Source of the DNA: Saccharicrinis sp963665705
GTDB taxonomy: Bacteria; Bacteroidota; Bacteroidia; Bacteroidales; Marinilabiliaceae
Length of the DNA: 64,000 nt
NCBI GenBank assembly: GCA_963665705.1
Contig: OY762448.1
Span: 5,022,001-5,086,000, forward strand
Reading direction: 5' to 3'
The notes beneath the pieces were generated by a model. The model was not told the origin of the DNA, made no database searches, and was given only the letters and a program-made list of their open reading frames with translations. The position numbers and the translations under genes are program-made. Positions 16,897 to 25,843 of this stretch are shown here, in pieces; position 1 is the first letter of the stretch, and the number at the start of each line of letters is the position of its first letter.

Positions 16897-18075
16897 CTAT
16901 TCAGAAAAAATCACAGTTGAGTTATTACCTCCAAACCCAAACGAATTTGATAATACATTTCTTACTTCCACATCTCTTACCACATCTGTTAACGGAACTA
17001 AATCAAGTTCTTCAATAGGTGTGTTAAAGTTGAGATTTGGATACATTACATTATTTACAATAGCCAAAACTGAAAAAACAGATTCAATACCTGCAGCACC
17101 TGCTAATGTATGTCCTGTAAATGATTTTGTGGATGAAAAAGGAGGTACATTTCCCTTACCAAAAACACGATTCATTGCTGTTCCTTCCGAAAAATCATTA
17201 TTATCGGTTCCTGTACCATGAACGTTGATATAATCAATATCACCATTCTTTAAACCACTCATTTCCAAGGCCTCTACCATAGAAAGATAAGCACCTTTAC
17301 CATCAGGCGAAGAAGCAGTTTGATGATATGCATCGTTTGCGTTCGCATATCCACTCACCCTACATAATGCCCTGGTAGCTTCTGTTTCTTTTTCTAAGAC
17401 AACAAAACCGGCGCCCTCAGCCAAATTTAATCCTTTACGATCTGCATCAAATGGTTTACAATAATCTGTATCCAGGATCTTTAAAGAATTAAAACCATTT
17501 AATGTAAACATGGTTAATGCATCTACGCCTCCAACAATAACTCTATCCAGAATACCATGTTTTAACAGTCGTACTCCATGAATCAATGCATTGGTTCCTG
17601 ACGAACAAGCTGTATTTAATGTGGTGTAATAACTTGTTGCATTAACAAACTCAGCAACTTTTTTTGTGGAATCGCCACAAGAATGAGTGTATAAATACGA
17701 ATAATCCTTTGTTTCTTTTAAATATTTCTGCTCAGTAATATCCATTCCTCCAACAGTGGTAGAAGAAACAACACCAGTTTTTTCTTTGGTACCATTTTGC
17801 TTGTTAGCCATATTGATTGCTTCTTGAGCAGCCACCATAGCCAATAATGCAGTACGACTATATTGATCTGATGAAGGTAAATTAAGTTTATCAGCCAATT
17901 CCTGATTACTCATTTTAACTTCGCCCAATTTAAAAGAATCTTTGTGAACCGTTTTTAAATATTTAATATTATCAATCCCGCAACGTTTGTCCATTAAAGA
18001 ATCCAAACATTCCTGAGCATTTGTTCCAATGGAACATATTACTCCAAAACCGGTTACTACAATACCTTTAGACAT
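16897..18075 (-). CDS. Beta-ketoacyl-ACP synthase (FabF-like, ApeO-type)
   Basis: The 392-residue protein has the complete condensing-enzyme set: Cys157 in NTACSSG, His286 in VHGTGTDNND, Lys317 and His322 in TKSFTGHTLAGAAG. The C-terminus ends SNSFGFGGNNST, the oxyanion/gating loop of FabF enzymes. It should perform the decarboxylative malonyl-ACP condensations that lengthen the polyene. The ACP gene is directly upstream and the Cys-less partner directly downstream, so ACP-KS-CLF form a minimal type II module. The gene starts 25 bases after the ACP stop. Confidence 0.9.
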   Translation of the reverse strand: MSKGIVVTGFGVICSIGTNAQECLDSLMDKRCGIDNIKYLKTVHKDSFKLGEVKMSNQELADKLNLPSSDQYSRTALLAMVAAQEAINMANKQNGTKEKTGVVSSTTVGGMDITEQKYLKETKDYSYLYTHSCGDSTKKVAEFVNATSYYTTLNTACSSGTNALIHGVRLLKHGILDRVIVGGVDALTMFTLNGFNSLKILDTDYCKPFDADRKGLNLAEGAGFVVLEKETEATRALCRVSGYANANDAYHQTASSPDGKGAYLSMVEALEMSGLKNGDIDYINVHGTGTDNNDFSEGTAMNRVFGKGNVPPFSSTKSFTGHTLAGAAGIESVFSVLAIVNNVMYPNLNFNTPIEELDLVPLTDVVRDVEVRNVLSNSFGFGGNNSTVIFSE

Positions 18076-18100
18076 AGATTATTCGTATTTCCCTCAAAAA

Positions 18101-18358
18101 TTACTTTCTGTTTTTTTCAATGAAATCAGCAAGAGTTTGAATTGATAACATAATATCTTTTCCTTTTTTAGGATCATCAAGTTTAATACCATATTCTTTC
18201 TCAAGCAAAACAATAATCTCTAAAGCATCAATTGAATCTAAAGCTAAACCTTCATCATCAAATAAAGGATCATTATCATCAATATCAGATACTTCAAAAT
18301 CTTCTAAGTTTAATTGCTCTATTAATTTTGCTTTTAGCTCTTCTTTTAATTCACTCAT
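18101..18358 (-). CDS. Acyl carrier protein
   Basis: An 85-residue acidic helical protein. The phosphopantetheine site is LALDSIDALE with Ser42, followed by EIIVLLEKEYGIKL as helix II. It would carry the growing polyene chain or malonyl extender. It is one of two ACPs in the operon, and the differing helix II sequences suggest different partners, as with the two ACPs of known aryl-polyene clusters. The start at 18358 gives the typical length. A run of acidic residues (DIDDNDPLFDDE) precedes the active-site helix. Confidence 0.9.
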   Translation of the reverse strand: MSELKEELKAKLIEQLNLEDFEVSDIDDNDPLFDDEGLALDSIDALEIIVLLEKEYGIKLDDPKKGKDIMLSIQTLADFIEKNRK

Positions 18359-18377
18359 GGTTCAAATTTTTACAAAA

Positions 18378-18926
18378 TTATTTAGAACACAACATCAGTT
18401 GTGCGTTATATTCATTATTCATATTTACTTCAAGCCAACCAACAATTGCAAATTTTGTATTGGTTTCATTAAACAAGCTCTCGGTATATTTTAGTAATTC
18501 TTCCTTTTTATATTCTTGCTGAACAAAGAACATGTGCTCACCATACAACTTATGGCGGATACTAATTTCTCCAATTACAATATTAGGTAGTGTATAAACA
18601 AAAACCGCAGGACTTGGTATTTCTGATATACTCTTTTGGTAATTAGCATCTGTATTTAATGATGATGATTTATTAGCCAACACGATGGCAACTTCATCAG
18701 TTTCAGACTTAATTCCTTCAACACCATCCAACAGAATTTCTGCTGATAAAAAACCTAACTTACTTAGCAAATCCATCTTAAAATATTTACCATATTTAAG
18801 ATTAAGATGCTTATATAAAGATTTTAGAAATGAACCTATTTCAGTTGATTCACCCTTAAAAAACGACGCGCCATTTAACTGAACAGAACCTTGTTCTATT
18901 ACCAGTTCTTTAATAATCTTACTCAT
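18378..18926 (-). CDS. Short ketosynthase-like protein without catalytic Cys
   Basis: With the ATG at 18926 this is 182 residues. That start overlaps the upstream stop as ATGAGTAA, which suggests coupling. The alternative start at 18962 would add 12 residues that overlap the upstream gene. Segments YGKYFKMDLLSKLGFL, LANKSSSLNTD and SPAVFVYTLPNIVIGEI resemble the N-terminal half of thiolase-fold proteins found in flexirubin-type clusters. No TACSS-like nucleophile block and no C-terminal half are present. It is probably a structural or length-controlling partner of a ketosynthase. I am fairly sure it belongs to the pathway, less sure of the role. Confidence 0.65.
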   Translation of the reverse strand: MSKIIKELVIEQGSVQLNGASFFKGESTEIGSFLKSLYKHLNLKYGKYFKMDLLSKLGFLSAEILLDGVEGIKSETDEVAIVLANKSSSLNTDANYQKSISEIPSPAVFVYTLPNIVIGEISIRHKLYGEHMFFVQQEYKKEELLKYTESLFNETNTKFAIVGWLEVNMNNEYNAQLMLCSK

Positions 18927-20037
18927 GTTTCTTAAAGTAAACGGCAGCATTACATCCGCCAAAGCCCGACATTAATTTTAATAATTCTTTTGTTGGAGTA
19001 GATATATTCTCCTTGGCAACAGTGATGGGTTGTACAACCCCTTGTTGTTGGATTCCCTTGGTGGCAATAATTGTATTATCTTTTAAAGCCATTGTAGATA
19101 TTATTGACTCAATAATACCTGCGGCTCCTAAAGTATGCCCAAAATATCCTTTTAGTCCACTTACAGGCACTTCTGAAAGTCCACTTCTACTGATGGCATG
19201 TGATTCCATATCATCATTATATGGAGTTGCTGTTCCATGAGCAGATATGACATCAATATTTGATTGATTACCTGTAGCCTGAATAATGGCTCTATAAAGT
19301 CCCTCGCCAGTTCTTGATGGTCCGGAAATATGGTTTGCATCATTACTGATAGCTCCATTTACCACTTCAATTTCTCCGGGTAAATTAAGCTCTTCTTTTT
19401 TTGATAGAATAACAGATCCAATAGCTTCACCTAATGATAACCCATCACGATTAGCATCAAATGGTTTACATGGTTCAGAACTTAACGATTGAAAAGATTG
19501 AAATCCTGACACAATAAATTTTGATAATATATCAGCTCCCAATAATACCACATTATCATAAATGCCAGAGGTAATCATCCTCTTTGCAAATACTATTGAA
19601 GCTAAGCCTGAAATACAAGCATTTGAAATAACATGAGGCGCGTTTACAAAACCAAAATAATTCGAAATATTCTGAGCTGCACTCCCCAAGTTTAAATTCT
19701 CTTCAGGTTGGTCTTTTTTTAGAAAATCTATATTCCCTTTTGTAGTACTAAATACAAAACCTGTTTTAGTATCCCTAACATCAACCTCCTCTATTATTTG
19801 CTTTAGAGACAAAATGGTTAATTGTTCTAATCGGGAATAATCTTTTATATCCGGATAATTATCCAATCGTTCCTTTATTTCACTCTCTTTTATTAATGCA
19901 ACAGGAAACGGAACATCAGACAATTCAACATTTTCTTGAATGGATATCCCAGTCTTCCCGGAAACAACATTCTTAAAGTTTTCCTCGCTGGTCCAACCTA
20001 AAGGCGAAATAATATTATTTGCTCCAAATACAATCAT
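18919..20037 (-). CDS. Beta-ketoacyl-ACP synthase (second Cys-containing ketosynthase)
   Basis: A 372-residue condensing enzyme with Cys141 in NACISG, His267 in AHGTATPYNDD, and Lys296/His301 in LKGYFGHTLGAAGI. The end, SGFGGCNAAVYF, is the normal FabF tail. The protein is shorter than FabF (about 410) because the N-terminal half is compact. The active-site NACISG differs from the other two ketosynthases, so it may handle a different step, such as the first condensation on the aryl starter (inference). The downstream Cys-less protein is coupled to it by an 8-base overlap and is its most likely partner. Confidence 0.85.
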   Translation of the reverse strand: MIVFGANNIISPLGWTSEENFKNVVSGKTGISIQENVELSDVPFPVALIKESEIKERLDNYPDIKDYSRLEQLTILSLKQIIEEVDVRDTKTGFVFSTTKGNIDFLKKDQPEENLNLGSAAQNISNYFGFVNAPHVISNACISGLASIVFAKRMITSGIYDNVVLLGADILSKFIVSGFQSFQSLSSEPCKPFDANRDGLSLGEAIGSVILSKKEELNLPGEIEVVNGAISNDANHISGPSRTGEGLYRAIIQATGNQSNIDVISAHGTATPYNDDMESHAISRSGLSEVPVSGLKGYFGHTLGAAGIIESIISTMALKDNTIIATKGIQQQGVVQPITVAKENISTPTKELLKLMSGFGGCNAAVYFKKHE

Positions 20038-20457
20038 TTATACCAATCCCCATTTTTCTTTCCAGGACACATAAAAAGGAGGGTTGGTTAATTGTAACTC
20101 ACCCTCCGTATCTAAAAACACCTGAATGGTTTTTCCTTTAGCAACTACAACACGATCAGACACTTTTGATATTTCATATCTGAAACAAATTTTAGCTGCA
20201 TCAACACTTTCAAATATGGTTTTCACTTCTAGTTCTTCACCATATCTAACCTGATTTTTATAGTCAATATCCACCTTAACAATAGGTGTCATAAATCCCT
20301 CTTCATAAACATCGTAATAGCCTAAACCATATTCTGATCCAAAAGCCTCTCTACCATCTTCAAGAAATTTAACGTAGTTCCCATGCCAAACAATATGCAT
20401 AGAATCTACTTCACTAAAACGTACCTTAACCTTAGTTATATTGACTAATTCTTTCAC
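20038..20457 (-). CDS. Acyl-CoA/ACP thioesterase, YbgC/4-hydroxybenzoyl-CoA thioesterase-like
   Basis: The 139 residues form a hot-dog domain with the motif RFSEVDSMHIVWHGNYVKF at residues 13-31, the signature of 4HBT-type thioesterases. Asp18 is the candidate catalytic residue and His25 and Tyr28 are conserved. It would release or edit acyl thioesters on the polyene ACPs. Thioesterases of this class are regular members of aryl-polyene clusters. It is packed directly against the ketosynthase gene, with stop and start adjacent. Confidence 0.8.
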   Translation of the reverse strand: MKELVNITKVKVRFSEVDSMHIVWHGNYVKFLEDGREAFGSEYGLGYYDVYEEGFMTPIVKVDIDYKNQVRYGEELEVKTIFESVDAAKICFRYEISKVSDRVVVAKGKTIQVFLDTEGELQLTNPPFYVSWKEKWGLV

Positions 20458-20459
20458 TA

Positions 20460-21101
20460 TTATTTATATTCTTTTTTCCAGGCTTTATATCTTTTAGCTG
20501 ACACCATTTTAAAAATATAATATAATGATCCAGCCCAATAATTTCTTACACCAAAACCTGCAGGTTTTGTTACAAATCTCTCTTCTATTAATTTTTCTCT
20601 GGTTGCAATATTAAAAATTTCCAGTACATAGGAGGCCTCTACCATAGATTTATCAAGATATTCAGCAATGATAACAACTCCAATTCCGCTTTCATATTTA
20701 AGGTTATAATTGGCAATTAAATTGGTAAGTGTTTCTTCTGACAAATTCTCGCCTTTAAGTGCCTCTAAATTATCATACACTCCATTCTTATTATGCTCTT
20801 CCATCATCTTGATATCATAAGTAACTTCCGATTTCTTTAGCATATTTTCTACACTAAATTTTCTTCTTTCGTTTCTTATAAGATCATTCCACGCTTTAAA
20901 ATAATTATCCTTAATAAACTGAATGGGATCTTTATCACCCATATTAACAGCATAAAAATCGCCTATTAGCTTTACATTAGAGTAGTCAACGCCAAACCAA
21001 ACATATTGGTATTCATTGTCGTTAAAAAGATCACTTGTTTGCTGTGCCTGAATATTTATATACAAAGCACAAATTAAACCAATTAAAAAAATCTTTTTCA
21101 T
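20460..21101 (-). CDS. Secreted protein of unknown function
   Basis: This 213-residue protein starts with a signal peptide (KKIFLIGLICALYINIQAQ). The mature part is mixed alpha/beta with YQYVWFGVDYSNVKLIGDF, MEEHNKNGVYDNLEAL and YESGIGVVIIAEYLDKS. It ends with SLYYIFKMVSAKRYKAWKKEYK. There is no Cys in a lipobox, so it should be periplasmic. I do not recognise the family. Its location between the thioesterase and dehydratase genes, with two bases to the former, makes a role in pigment transport or attachment likely (inference). Confidence 0.7.
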   Translation of the reverse strand: MKKIFLIGLICALYINIQAQQTSDLFNDNEYQYVWFGVDYSNVKLIGDFYAVNMGDKDPIQFIKDNYFKAWNDLIRNERRKFSVENMLKKSEVTYDIKMMEEHNKNGVYDNLEALKGENLSEETLTNLIANYNLKYESGIGVVIIAEYLDKSMVEASYVLEIFNIATREKLIEERFVTKPAGFGVRNYWAGSLYYIFKMVSAKRYKAWKKEYK

Positions 21102-21168
21102 AATCTAAAATTTTAGGTTTCAAGTCAATTAAAGATGGTTTTATATATTCTTCACTATGAAAACATCT

Positions 21169-21582
21169 TTAATCTTCTTTTAAAAAAATATTAAGCACAC
21201 ACTTTGCTACAATTCCTTCAGTAGAATTCACAATTCCTTCAGCCACATTTACACCCATGGCATTGGTTAAAATTTTAACCTGTGTCTCCAATATCTCTCC
21301 TACCTTTGGCGTCCTAATAATCTCTAACTTTTTAACAGAGCCAATAAATCCTACTTTAACATCGCAATTATTACTCTTTGCATTACACCCTTCAAGAGCT
21401 GCTGCTGATTGAGCAATATTTTCTATTAATCCAGCCTCTTGAATGCAACCATCACATACCAAAGTCGCTCCTTCTTTAATTTCAAAGGTAGTTTTTACTT
21501 CTTCCTCTGAAAAATAAATCACATTATCTACAAATACAAAAGGAGGTCGCTGAGGTATTAATTCTTCAATGGTCCACTGCAT
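21169..21582 (-). CDS. Hot-dog dehydratase-like protein, ApeP-type
   Basis: A 137-residue hot-dog protein with PQRPPFVFVDNV at residues 10-21, then a central helix CIQEAGLIENIAQSAA where FabZ-like enzymes have their catalytic Glu. Late strands such as VGFIGSVKKLEI complete the fold. The RPPFVFVD start is typical of ApeP-like 3-hydroxyacyl-ACP dehydratases of aryl-polyene clusters. Together with the ApeI-like protein at 13492 it gives two dehydratases, possibly specialised for early and late intermediates. It lacks the GHFPxxPxxPG motif of its partner. Confidence 0.7.
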   Translation of the reverse strand: MQWTIEELIPQRPPFVFVDNVIYFSEEEVKTTFEIKEGATLVCDGCIQEAGLIENIAQSAAALEGCNAKSNNCDVKVGFIGSVKKLEIIRTPKVGEILETQVKILTNAMGVNVAEGIVNSTEGIVAKCVLNIFLKED

Positions 21583-21610
21583 ATTATCTGGATTTAAATT
21601 CTTATCTGAA

Positions 21611-22678
21611 TTACTTCTTTTTACAAATCAATAAAGTATGACTAACACCAATATTCTGAACAGTCTCCTCTACTTCAAGTCCTGCTTTATCAACCAAATT
21701 CAACATATCTTCAGTATGATACATCTGGCTACAACCATTTGCAATATTAGTAAAGTATAATGAAGTAGCATGCAAACTATAAGTAGAGGCTTCAAACTCC
21801 TGATCATCCCAATATGTTTCAAGAATATATACTCTACCATTCTCATCTAAGGCATTATATGATCTTGTTAAAAGCTGAAGAATATCTTCCTGAGAGAAAC
21901 AATCTAAAAATTGGCTCATCCAAATGATATCAGCACCTTTAGGAAATGGATTTGAATGATCCAGCAAGTTAATTGGATGTCCATTAACTCTATCGCTAAA
22001 TCCATTTTCTTCAATATTTTTATAGGCAACATTTAACTGACCTGGAAGATCAAGGATTGTAACTTTTACATCCTCATTATATTTAGCACATTGAATAGAA
22101 AACTTACCTGTATTTCCACCAACATCTAAAATCTGCTTTGGATTATTTTTAAATACCACTGGCATAATTTCAGGAAATGCATAGTCTGAATAGTAATGAT
22201 CAAAAGCAAACCAACTTTCCTTTGCTTTTTCAGGCAAATGCGCTAATCCTTCGTAAACGGTTGGCCATTCTCCAAATACCTTTAGTCCGGTAGGTTTACC
22301 TTCTTTAATGGAATCTTCAAGCGTAAAAACACCTTCATAATTTACATCCTGAGTAAAATCCATATTTACTCTGGTTAAATCATCACACTGAATATACCAT
22401 CCTGTTTTAGTGATTTTATACAAATCTTCCTCTACAGTTACCAACTCAAGACTTAAACCCGCTTCTAATAAAACTTTAACTCCATAAACAGAAAGCTTAA
22501 GTTCAGAAGCGATATCTTCAATGGTAATTCCATTTCTTTTTTTCTTAATTAATTCAAGAATTCCAAGATTTCGTAAAGAAAGTGCTGCTTGAAACATGAT
22601 AGGTGCGAATGCTATCTTTTGAGCATCGAACTTTGCCTGAAGGGCAGTTTTGTTATCTTTTCCGTAGGTAACAGACAT
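21611..22678 (-). CDS. SAM-dependent methyltransferase, plant-type O-methyltransferase family
   Basis: With the ATG at 22678 the protein has 355 residues. An ATG at 22705 would overlap the previous gene by 22 bases and add a basic tail, so I prefer 22678, five bases after that stop. The N-terminal winged-helix part (LIKKKRNGITIEDIASELKL) is the dimerisation domain of family 2 O-methyltransferases. The SAM site is ILDVGGNTGKFSIQCA, followed by VTILDLPGQL, GHPINLL and ADIIWMSQFLDCFS. It may methylate a hydroxyl on the aryl head group, which is a known tailoring step for aryl polyenes. The substrate is inferred from context. Confidence 0.8.
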   Translation of the reverse strand: MSVTYGKDNKTALQAKFDAQKIAFAPIMFQAALSLRNLGILELIKKKRNGITIEDIASELKLSVYGVKVLLEAGLSLELVTVEEDLYKITKTGWYIQCDDLTRVNMDFTQDVNYEGVFTLEDSIKEGKPTGLKVFGEWPTVYEGLAHLPEKAKESWFAFDHYYSDYAFPEIMPVVFKNNPKQILDVGGNTGKFSIQCAKYNEDVKVTILDLPGQLNVAYKNIEENGFSDRVNGHPINLLDHSNPFPKGADIIWMSQFLDCFSQEDILQLLTRSYNALDENGRVYILETYWDDQEFEASTYSLHATSLYFTNIANGCSQMYHTEDMLNLVDKAGLEVEETVQNIGVSHTLLICKKK

Positions 22679-22683
22679 TAGGA

Positions 22684-23577
22684 TTAATTTTTTTCGTTTT
22701 CCCAAAATGGGTGATAATTAAACCATTGCAATGGGTATTTTTCAACCTTAGACTGCAACTGATTTACATAATCGGTTAACATTACTTTTATTGACTCATC
22801 TCTTAAGGCCGGCTTCCGTTCCTTAGGATATACTTTACCTTCTGTGGCAAAGAAATGATAGTGCTTATTTGTTTCCTTTACACTAAAAACAAAGGTTACT
22901 GGAATTGAATATTTACTTGCCAACACCATGGGACCTATTGGAAACTGAGCCATTTCACCTAAAAAAGGTATTTGTATGGTTTGATTTCCTTCTACAAACC
23001 GATCACCATGCATGGCAACCAATTCTTTATTTTTAAAGGCCTCAATAACACTAAAAATATGTGACATATCATCCTTTATCGGGATAATATTAACTTTTTT
23101 ATCTCCAATGGCTTCTTTTAAAACATCTTTTAATTTTTGATGTTCAGCTTCTACCATTAAAATATTTATTACTGAATCCACTCTCTCTAACAGTTCTCCT
23201 GCTACTTCCCAGTTACCCATATGAGCACCTAGCAACAATCCACCTTTTTTATCCTCAACCATTTGATGCAGATATTCCTCTCCATCAAAATTAAAGGTAT
23301 ACTGGTCCTTTTGTCCAGAAAGAATGGCAATCTTATCAATTAAAACTTTACCTAAAAACACATAGTTTTTATAAATACTCACTAATGTTTTTAGTGTTCC
23401 ATACTTCAATCTCTCTTTATAGAAATATGTGATGGACTTTTTATTTGAAAAGATTAAATAAAAAAACGAAACGGGTTTAAGTAAAAAATAAGCTAAACGA
23501 ACATCCACTTTTATTAAAGCTATAAATATTCGATAACCTAAAGGAGATCCTTTTGACTTACCCGTCCATTTACTCAT
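22684..23577 (-). CDS. LpxL/HtrB-like lipid acyltransferase
   Basis: The 297-residue protein resembles lipid A lauroyl acyltransferases. The signature LLGAHMGNWEVAGE (about residues 114-127) gives the catalytic HxxxxxE pair, and MHGDRFVEGNQTIQIPFLG is the second conserved block. It ends with YPLQWFNYHPFWE, the usual family tail. A hydrophobic stretch at 29-46 is the membrane anchor. It should transfer an acyl chain from ACP onto a lipid, and in this operon probably the polyene chain from its ACP (inference). The gene overlaps the ACP stop by one base. Confidence 0.8.
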   Translation of the reverse strand: MSKWTGKSKGSPLGYRIFIALIKVDVRLAYFLLKPVSFFYLIFSNKKSITYFYKERLKYGTLKTLVSIYKNYVFLGKVLIDKIAILSGQKDQYTFNFDGEEYLHQMVEDKKGGLLLGAHMGNWEVAGELLERVDSVINILMVEAEHQKLKDVLKEAIGDKKVNIIPIKDDMSHIFSVIEAFKNKELVAMHGDRFVEGNQTIQIPFLGEMAQFPIGPMVLASKYSIPVTFVFSVKETNKHYHFFATEGKVYPKERKPALRDESIKVMLTDYVNQLQSKVEKYPLQWFNYHPFWENEKN

Positions 23578-23816
23578 TATATATTTTTTTCAATATAATT
23601 GTACAAATCATTTAAAACACGGATATCCTTCATCTCTTCTCGCTTCACTTTAAATCCGAATTCTTTTTCAATAATCACAACTATATCCACAAAATCAAGA
23701 CTTTCCAAACCAAGATCGTCAATTAGATGCGCTTCATCATTTATCACATCTTCATCAATTTCAAACTCATCTACTAAGAACTCTACAACGATATCTTTAA
23801 TCTTGCTTCTTTCCAT
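23577..23816 (-). CDS. Acyl carrier protein
   Basis: At 79 residues this is the second ACP of the cluster. Ser39 sits in DDLGLESLDFVDIV, followed by IIEKEFGFKVKREE. The length and acidic helix I are typical. The gene lies between a ketosynthase and an LpxL-like acyltransferase, so it may carry the finished chain to the acyltransferase (inference). It begins six bases after the ketosynthase stop. Confidence 0.9.
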   Translation of the reverse strand: MERSKIKDIVVEFLVDEFEIDEDVINDEAHLIDDLGLESLDFVDIVVIIEKEFGFKVKREEMKDIRVLNDLYNYIEKNI

Positions 23817-23822
23817 TTTTCC

Positions 23823-25049
23823 CTATTTACTATATTTTGATAATATGATTGTTGAATTTGTACCTCCAAATCCGAATGAATTTGAAAGTATGGTATTTAT
23901 TTCTTTTTCAGTTGTTTTGTTAACAATATTCAACTTAGCAGAAACCTCATCCGGATTCTCAAAATTAATATTAGGTGCCATAAATGATTTGTGCATCATA
24001 ATTGAGCTATATATTAACTCACTACCACCACCCATCCACATTTCGTGCCCGGTCATTGATTTAGTTGAACTTATTGGTGTTTTACTTTCTCCAAACACTG
24101 TATTTAATGCTGTTGCTTCCATTTTATCTCCCACAGGAGTTGAAGTAGCATGTGCATTTACATAATCAATATCTTTAGCTGCCATGTTGGCATCTTTTAA
24201 GCAACGCTTTAGTGATTCAGTAGGACCAGTTTCATTGGGAACTGAAATGTGTTCTCCATTTGAAGAAAATCCGTATCCTTTTACTTCAGCAACGATATCA
24301 GCTCCTCGCTTTAGAGCAGACTCTAAACTCTCCACAACTAAAGATGCACCGCCTCCACTTGGAATTAAACCATCTCTATCTCTATCAAACGGTCTTGATG
24401 CTTTTTTAGGCGCATCGTGACGAACTGAAAATGCTGATAAGCCATCAAAACTCCCCATTGATTCAGGATTTATTTCCTGACCTCCTCCACATAAAATGAT
24501 ATCCTGATAACCATGCTTAATTAGAAAATAAGCCAATCCTACTGCATGCGAACTACTTGCACATGCACCACTTACAGTAAAGTTTATTCCTTTAAGTTTA
24601 AATATTACCGAAAGGTTCATTGAGATGGTAGAATTCATACTTTGAAAAATAGAACCAGATCCTAAAAGGGTAGTATCTTTAGTTTCCCGTACTCTATCAA
24701 TCGACTCTATTACCGGAATTGCAGAACTATCATTACCATATAAAATTCCTACTTCGTTTTTCTCAAGGAAATCCATATCAATTTTGGCATTCTCAAAAGC
24801 TTCAATTGTAGCCATATAAGCATATTCCGCTTGTTCAGGCATTCCCACACGCTGACGACGGTTTAACAGCTTCTTTAAATTAGGACGTTCAAGAATTCCG
24901 GTTAACATTGATCTAAACCCTAATTCTTTACGATTTAAATCAAGTCCAATCCCTGACTTTCCATTGTATAACGACGAAGTTACTTCTTCTAAATTCTTAC
25001 CCAATACAGAATAAATGCCCATACCGGAAATAACAACTCTTCTTTCCAT
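23823..25049 (-). CDS. Beta-ketoacyl-ACP synthase (FabB/FabF-like)
   Basis: A 408-residue condensing enzyme: Cys163 in SGACASSSHAVG, His300 in AHATSTPVGD, Lys330 and His335 in TKSMTGHEMWMGGGSE. The C-terminus has SNSFGFGGTNST. Ala at the HATSTP position and the EMWMGGGSE block are closer to KAS I than to the other two ketosynthases of the operon. It may initiate or terminate elongation. It is flanked by the ketoreductase and an ACP, so KR-KS-ACP form a second elongation module at the operon's 5' part. Confidence 0.9.
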   Translation of the reverse strand: MERRVVISGMGIYSVLGKNLEEVTSSLYNGKSGIGLDLNRKELGFRSMLTGILERPNLKKLLNRRQRVGMPEQAEYAYMATIEAFENAKIDMDFLEKNEVGILYGNDSSAIPVIESIDRVRETKDTTLLGSGSIFQSMNSTISMNLSVIFKLKGINFTVSGACASSSHAVGLAYFLIKHGYQDIILCGGGQEINPESMGSFDGLSAFSVRHDAPKKASRPFDRDRDGLIPSGGGASLVVESLESALKRGADIVAEVKGYGFSSNGEHISVPNETGPTESLKRCLKDANMAAKDIDYVNAHATSTPVGDKMEATALNTVFGESKTPISSTKSMTGHEMWMGGGSELIYSSIMMHKSFMAPNINFENPDEVSAKLNIVNKTTEKEINTILSNSFGFGGTNSTIILSKYSK

Positions 25050-25063
25050 TTTTAAAAGTCTCT

Positions 25064-25789
25064 TTAGCTATACATTCCACCATTTACAGCAATTGTTTCA
25101 CCGGTAATATACGATGCTCCATCCGAAGCCAAAAAGCACACTACATTGGCTACTTCTTCTGCTTTACCAAACCTATTTAATGGGATATGACGCTTCCATT
25201 CTTTTTCGTTAATATCCTCAGTCATCTCCGTTTTAATAAAGCCCGGAGCAACACAATTCACAGTCACTTTCTTTTTGCCAACCTCCATAGACAGAGATTT
25301 AGTAGCTGCCATTACAGCTCCTTTCGATGCTGAATAGTTAACCTGTCCCGGATGACCTTTTTGGCCAGAAAGTGATACAATATTAATCACTCTTCCCCAT
25401 TTGTTAACTACCATACCTTCAAGTACCTGACGAGTAACAAAGAAAAAGCTATTTTGGTTTGTTGATATTACTTTATTCCATTCATCATCGGTCATAAAAA
25501 CCATCAGATTATCGCTTGTAATACCTGCATTATTAACTAAAACATCAATGCTTTGATCATTCGATTTCATCCAACCACCAAGAACATCCTCAACTTTTTT
25601 AGAATCCGAGACATCAAAAGGCAATAACTCAGCCGTCCCCCCTGCTCCTTCTATTTCTGCCTTTACTTTCTCAGCTTCTTCGTGAGCCGATCTATAATTA
25701 ATAAGAACATAGAATCCTTGTTGAGCTAATTGCATAGAAATAGCTCTTCCAATTCCTCTTGATCCTCCTGTAACTAATGCGTATTTCAT
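25064..25789 (-). CDS. 3-oxoacyl-ACP reductase (FabG-like)
   Basis: The start at 25789 gives a 241-residue SDR with TGGSRGIG at residues 7-14, NNAG near 85 and SLSGQKGHPGQVNYSASKGA carrying the catalytic Ser, Tyr and Lys. An upstream ATG at 25834 would add 15 residues not typical of the family. It uses NAD(P)H to reduce the beta-keto intermediate after each condensation. Only one ketoreductase is present, consistent with one KR serving all cycles. The C-terminal SYITGETIAVNGGMY is normal for FabG. Confidence 0.9.
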   Translation of the reverse strand: MKYALVTGGSRGIGRAISMQLAQQGFYVLINYRSAHEEAEKVKAEIEGAGGTAELLPFDVSDSKKVEDVLGGWMKSNDQSIDVLVNNAGITSDNLMVFMTDDEWNKVISTNQNSFFFVTRQVLEGMVVNKWGRVINIVSLSGQKGHPGQVNYSASKGAVMAATKSLSMEVGKKKVTVNCVAPGFIKTEMTEDINEKEWKRHIPLNRFGKAEEVANVVCFLASDGASYITGETIAVNGGMYS

Positions 25790-25843
25790 AAATTTCAACG
25801 AGTTAATTGCACGAAAATAAGACCTACAAGTCAAAAAACAATT

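Noticed and set aside
23599..24165. 188-residue plus-strand open frame antisense to an ACP and a ketosynthase
   Set aside because: It is the mirror of two clearly conserved genes, has a serine-rich low-complexity start and no family resemblance.
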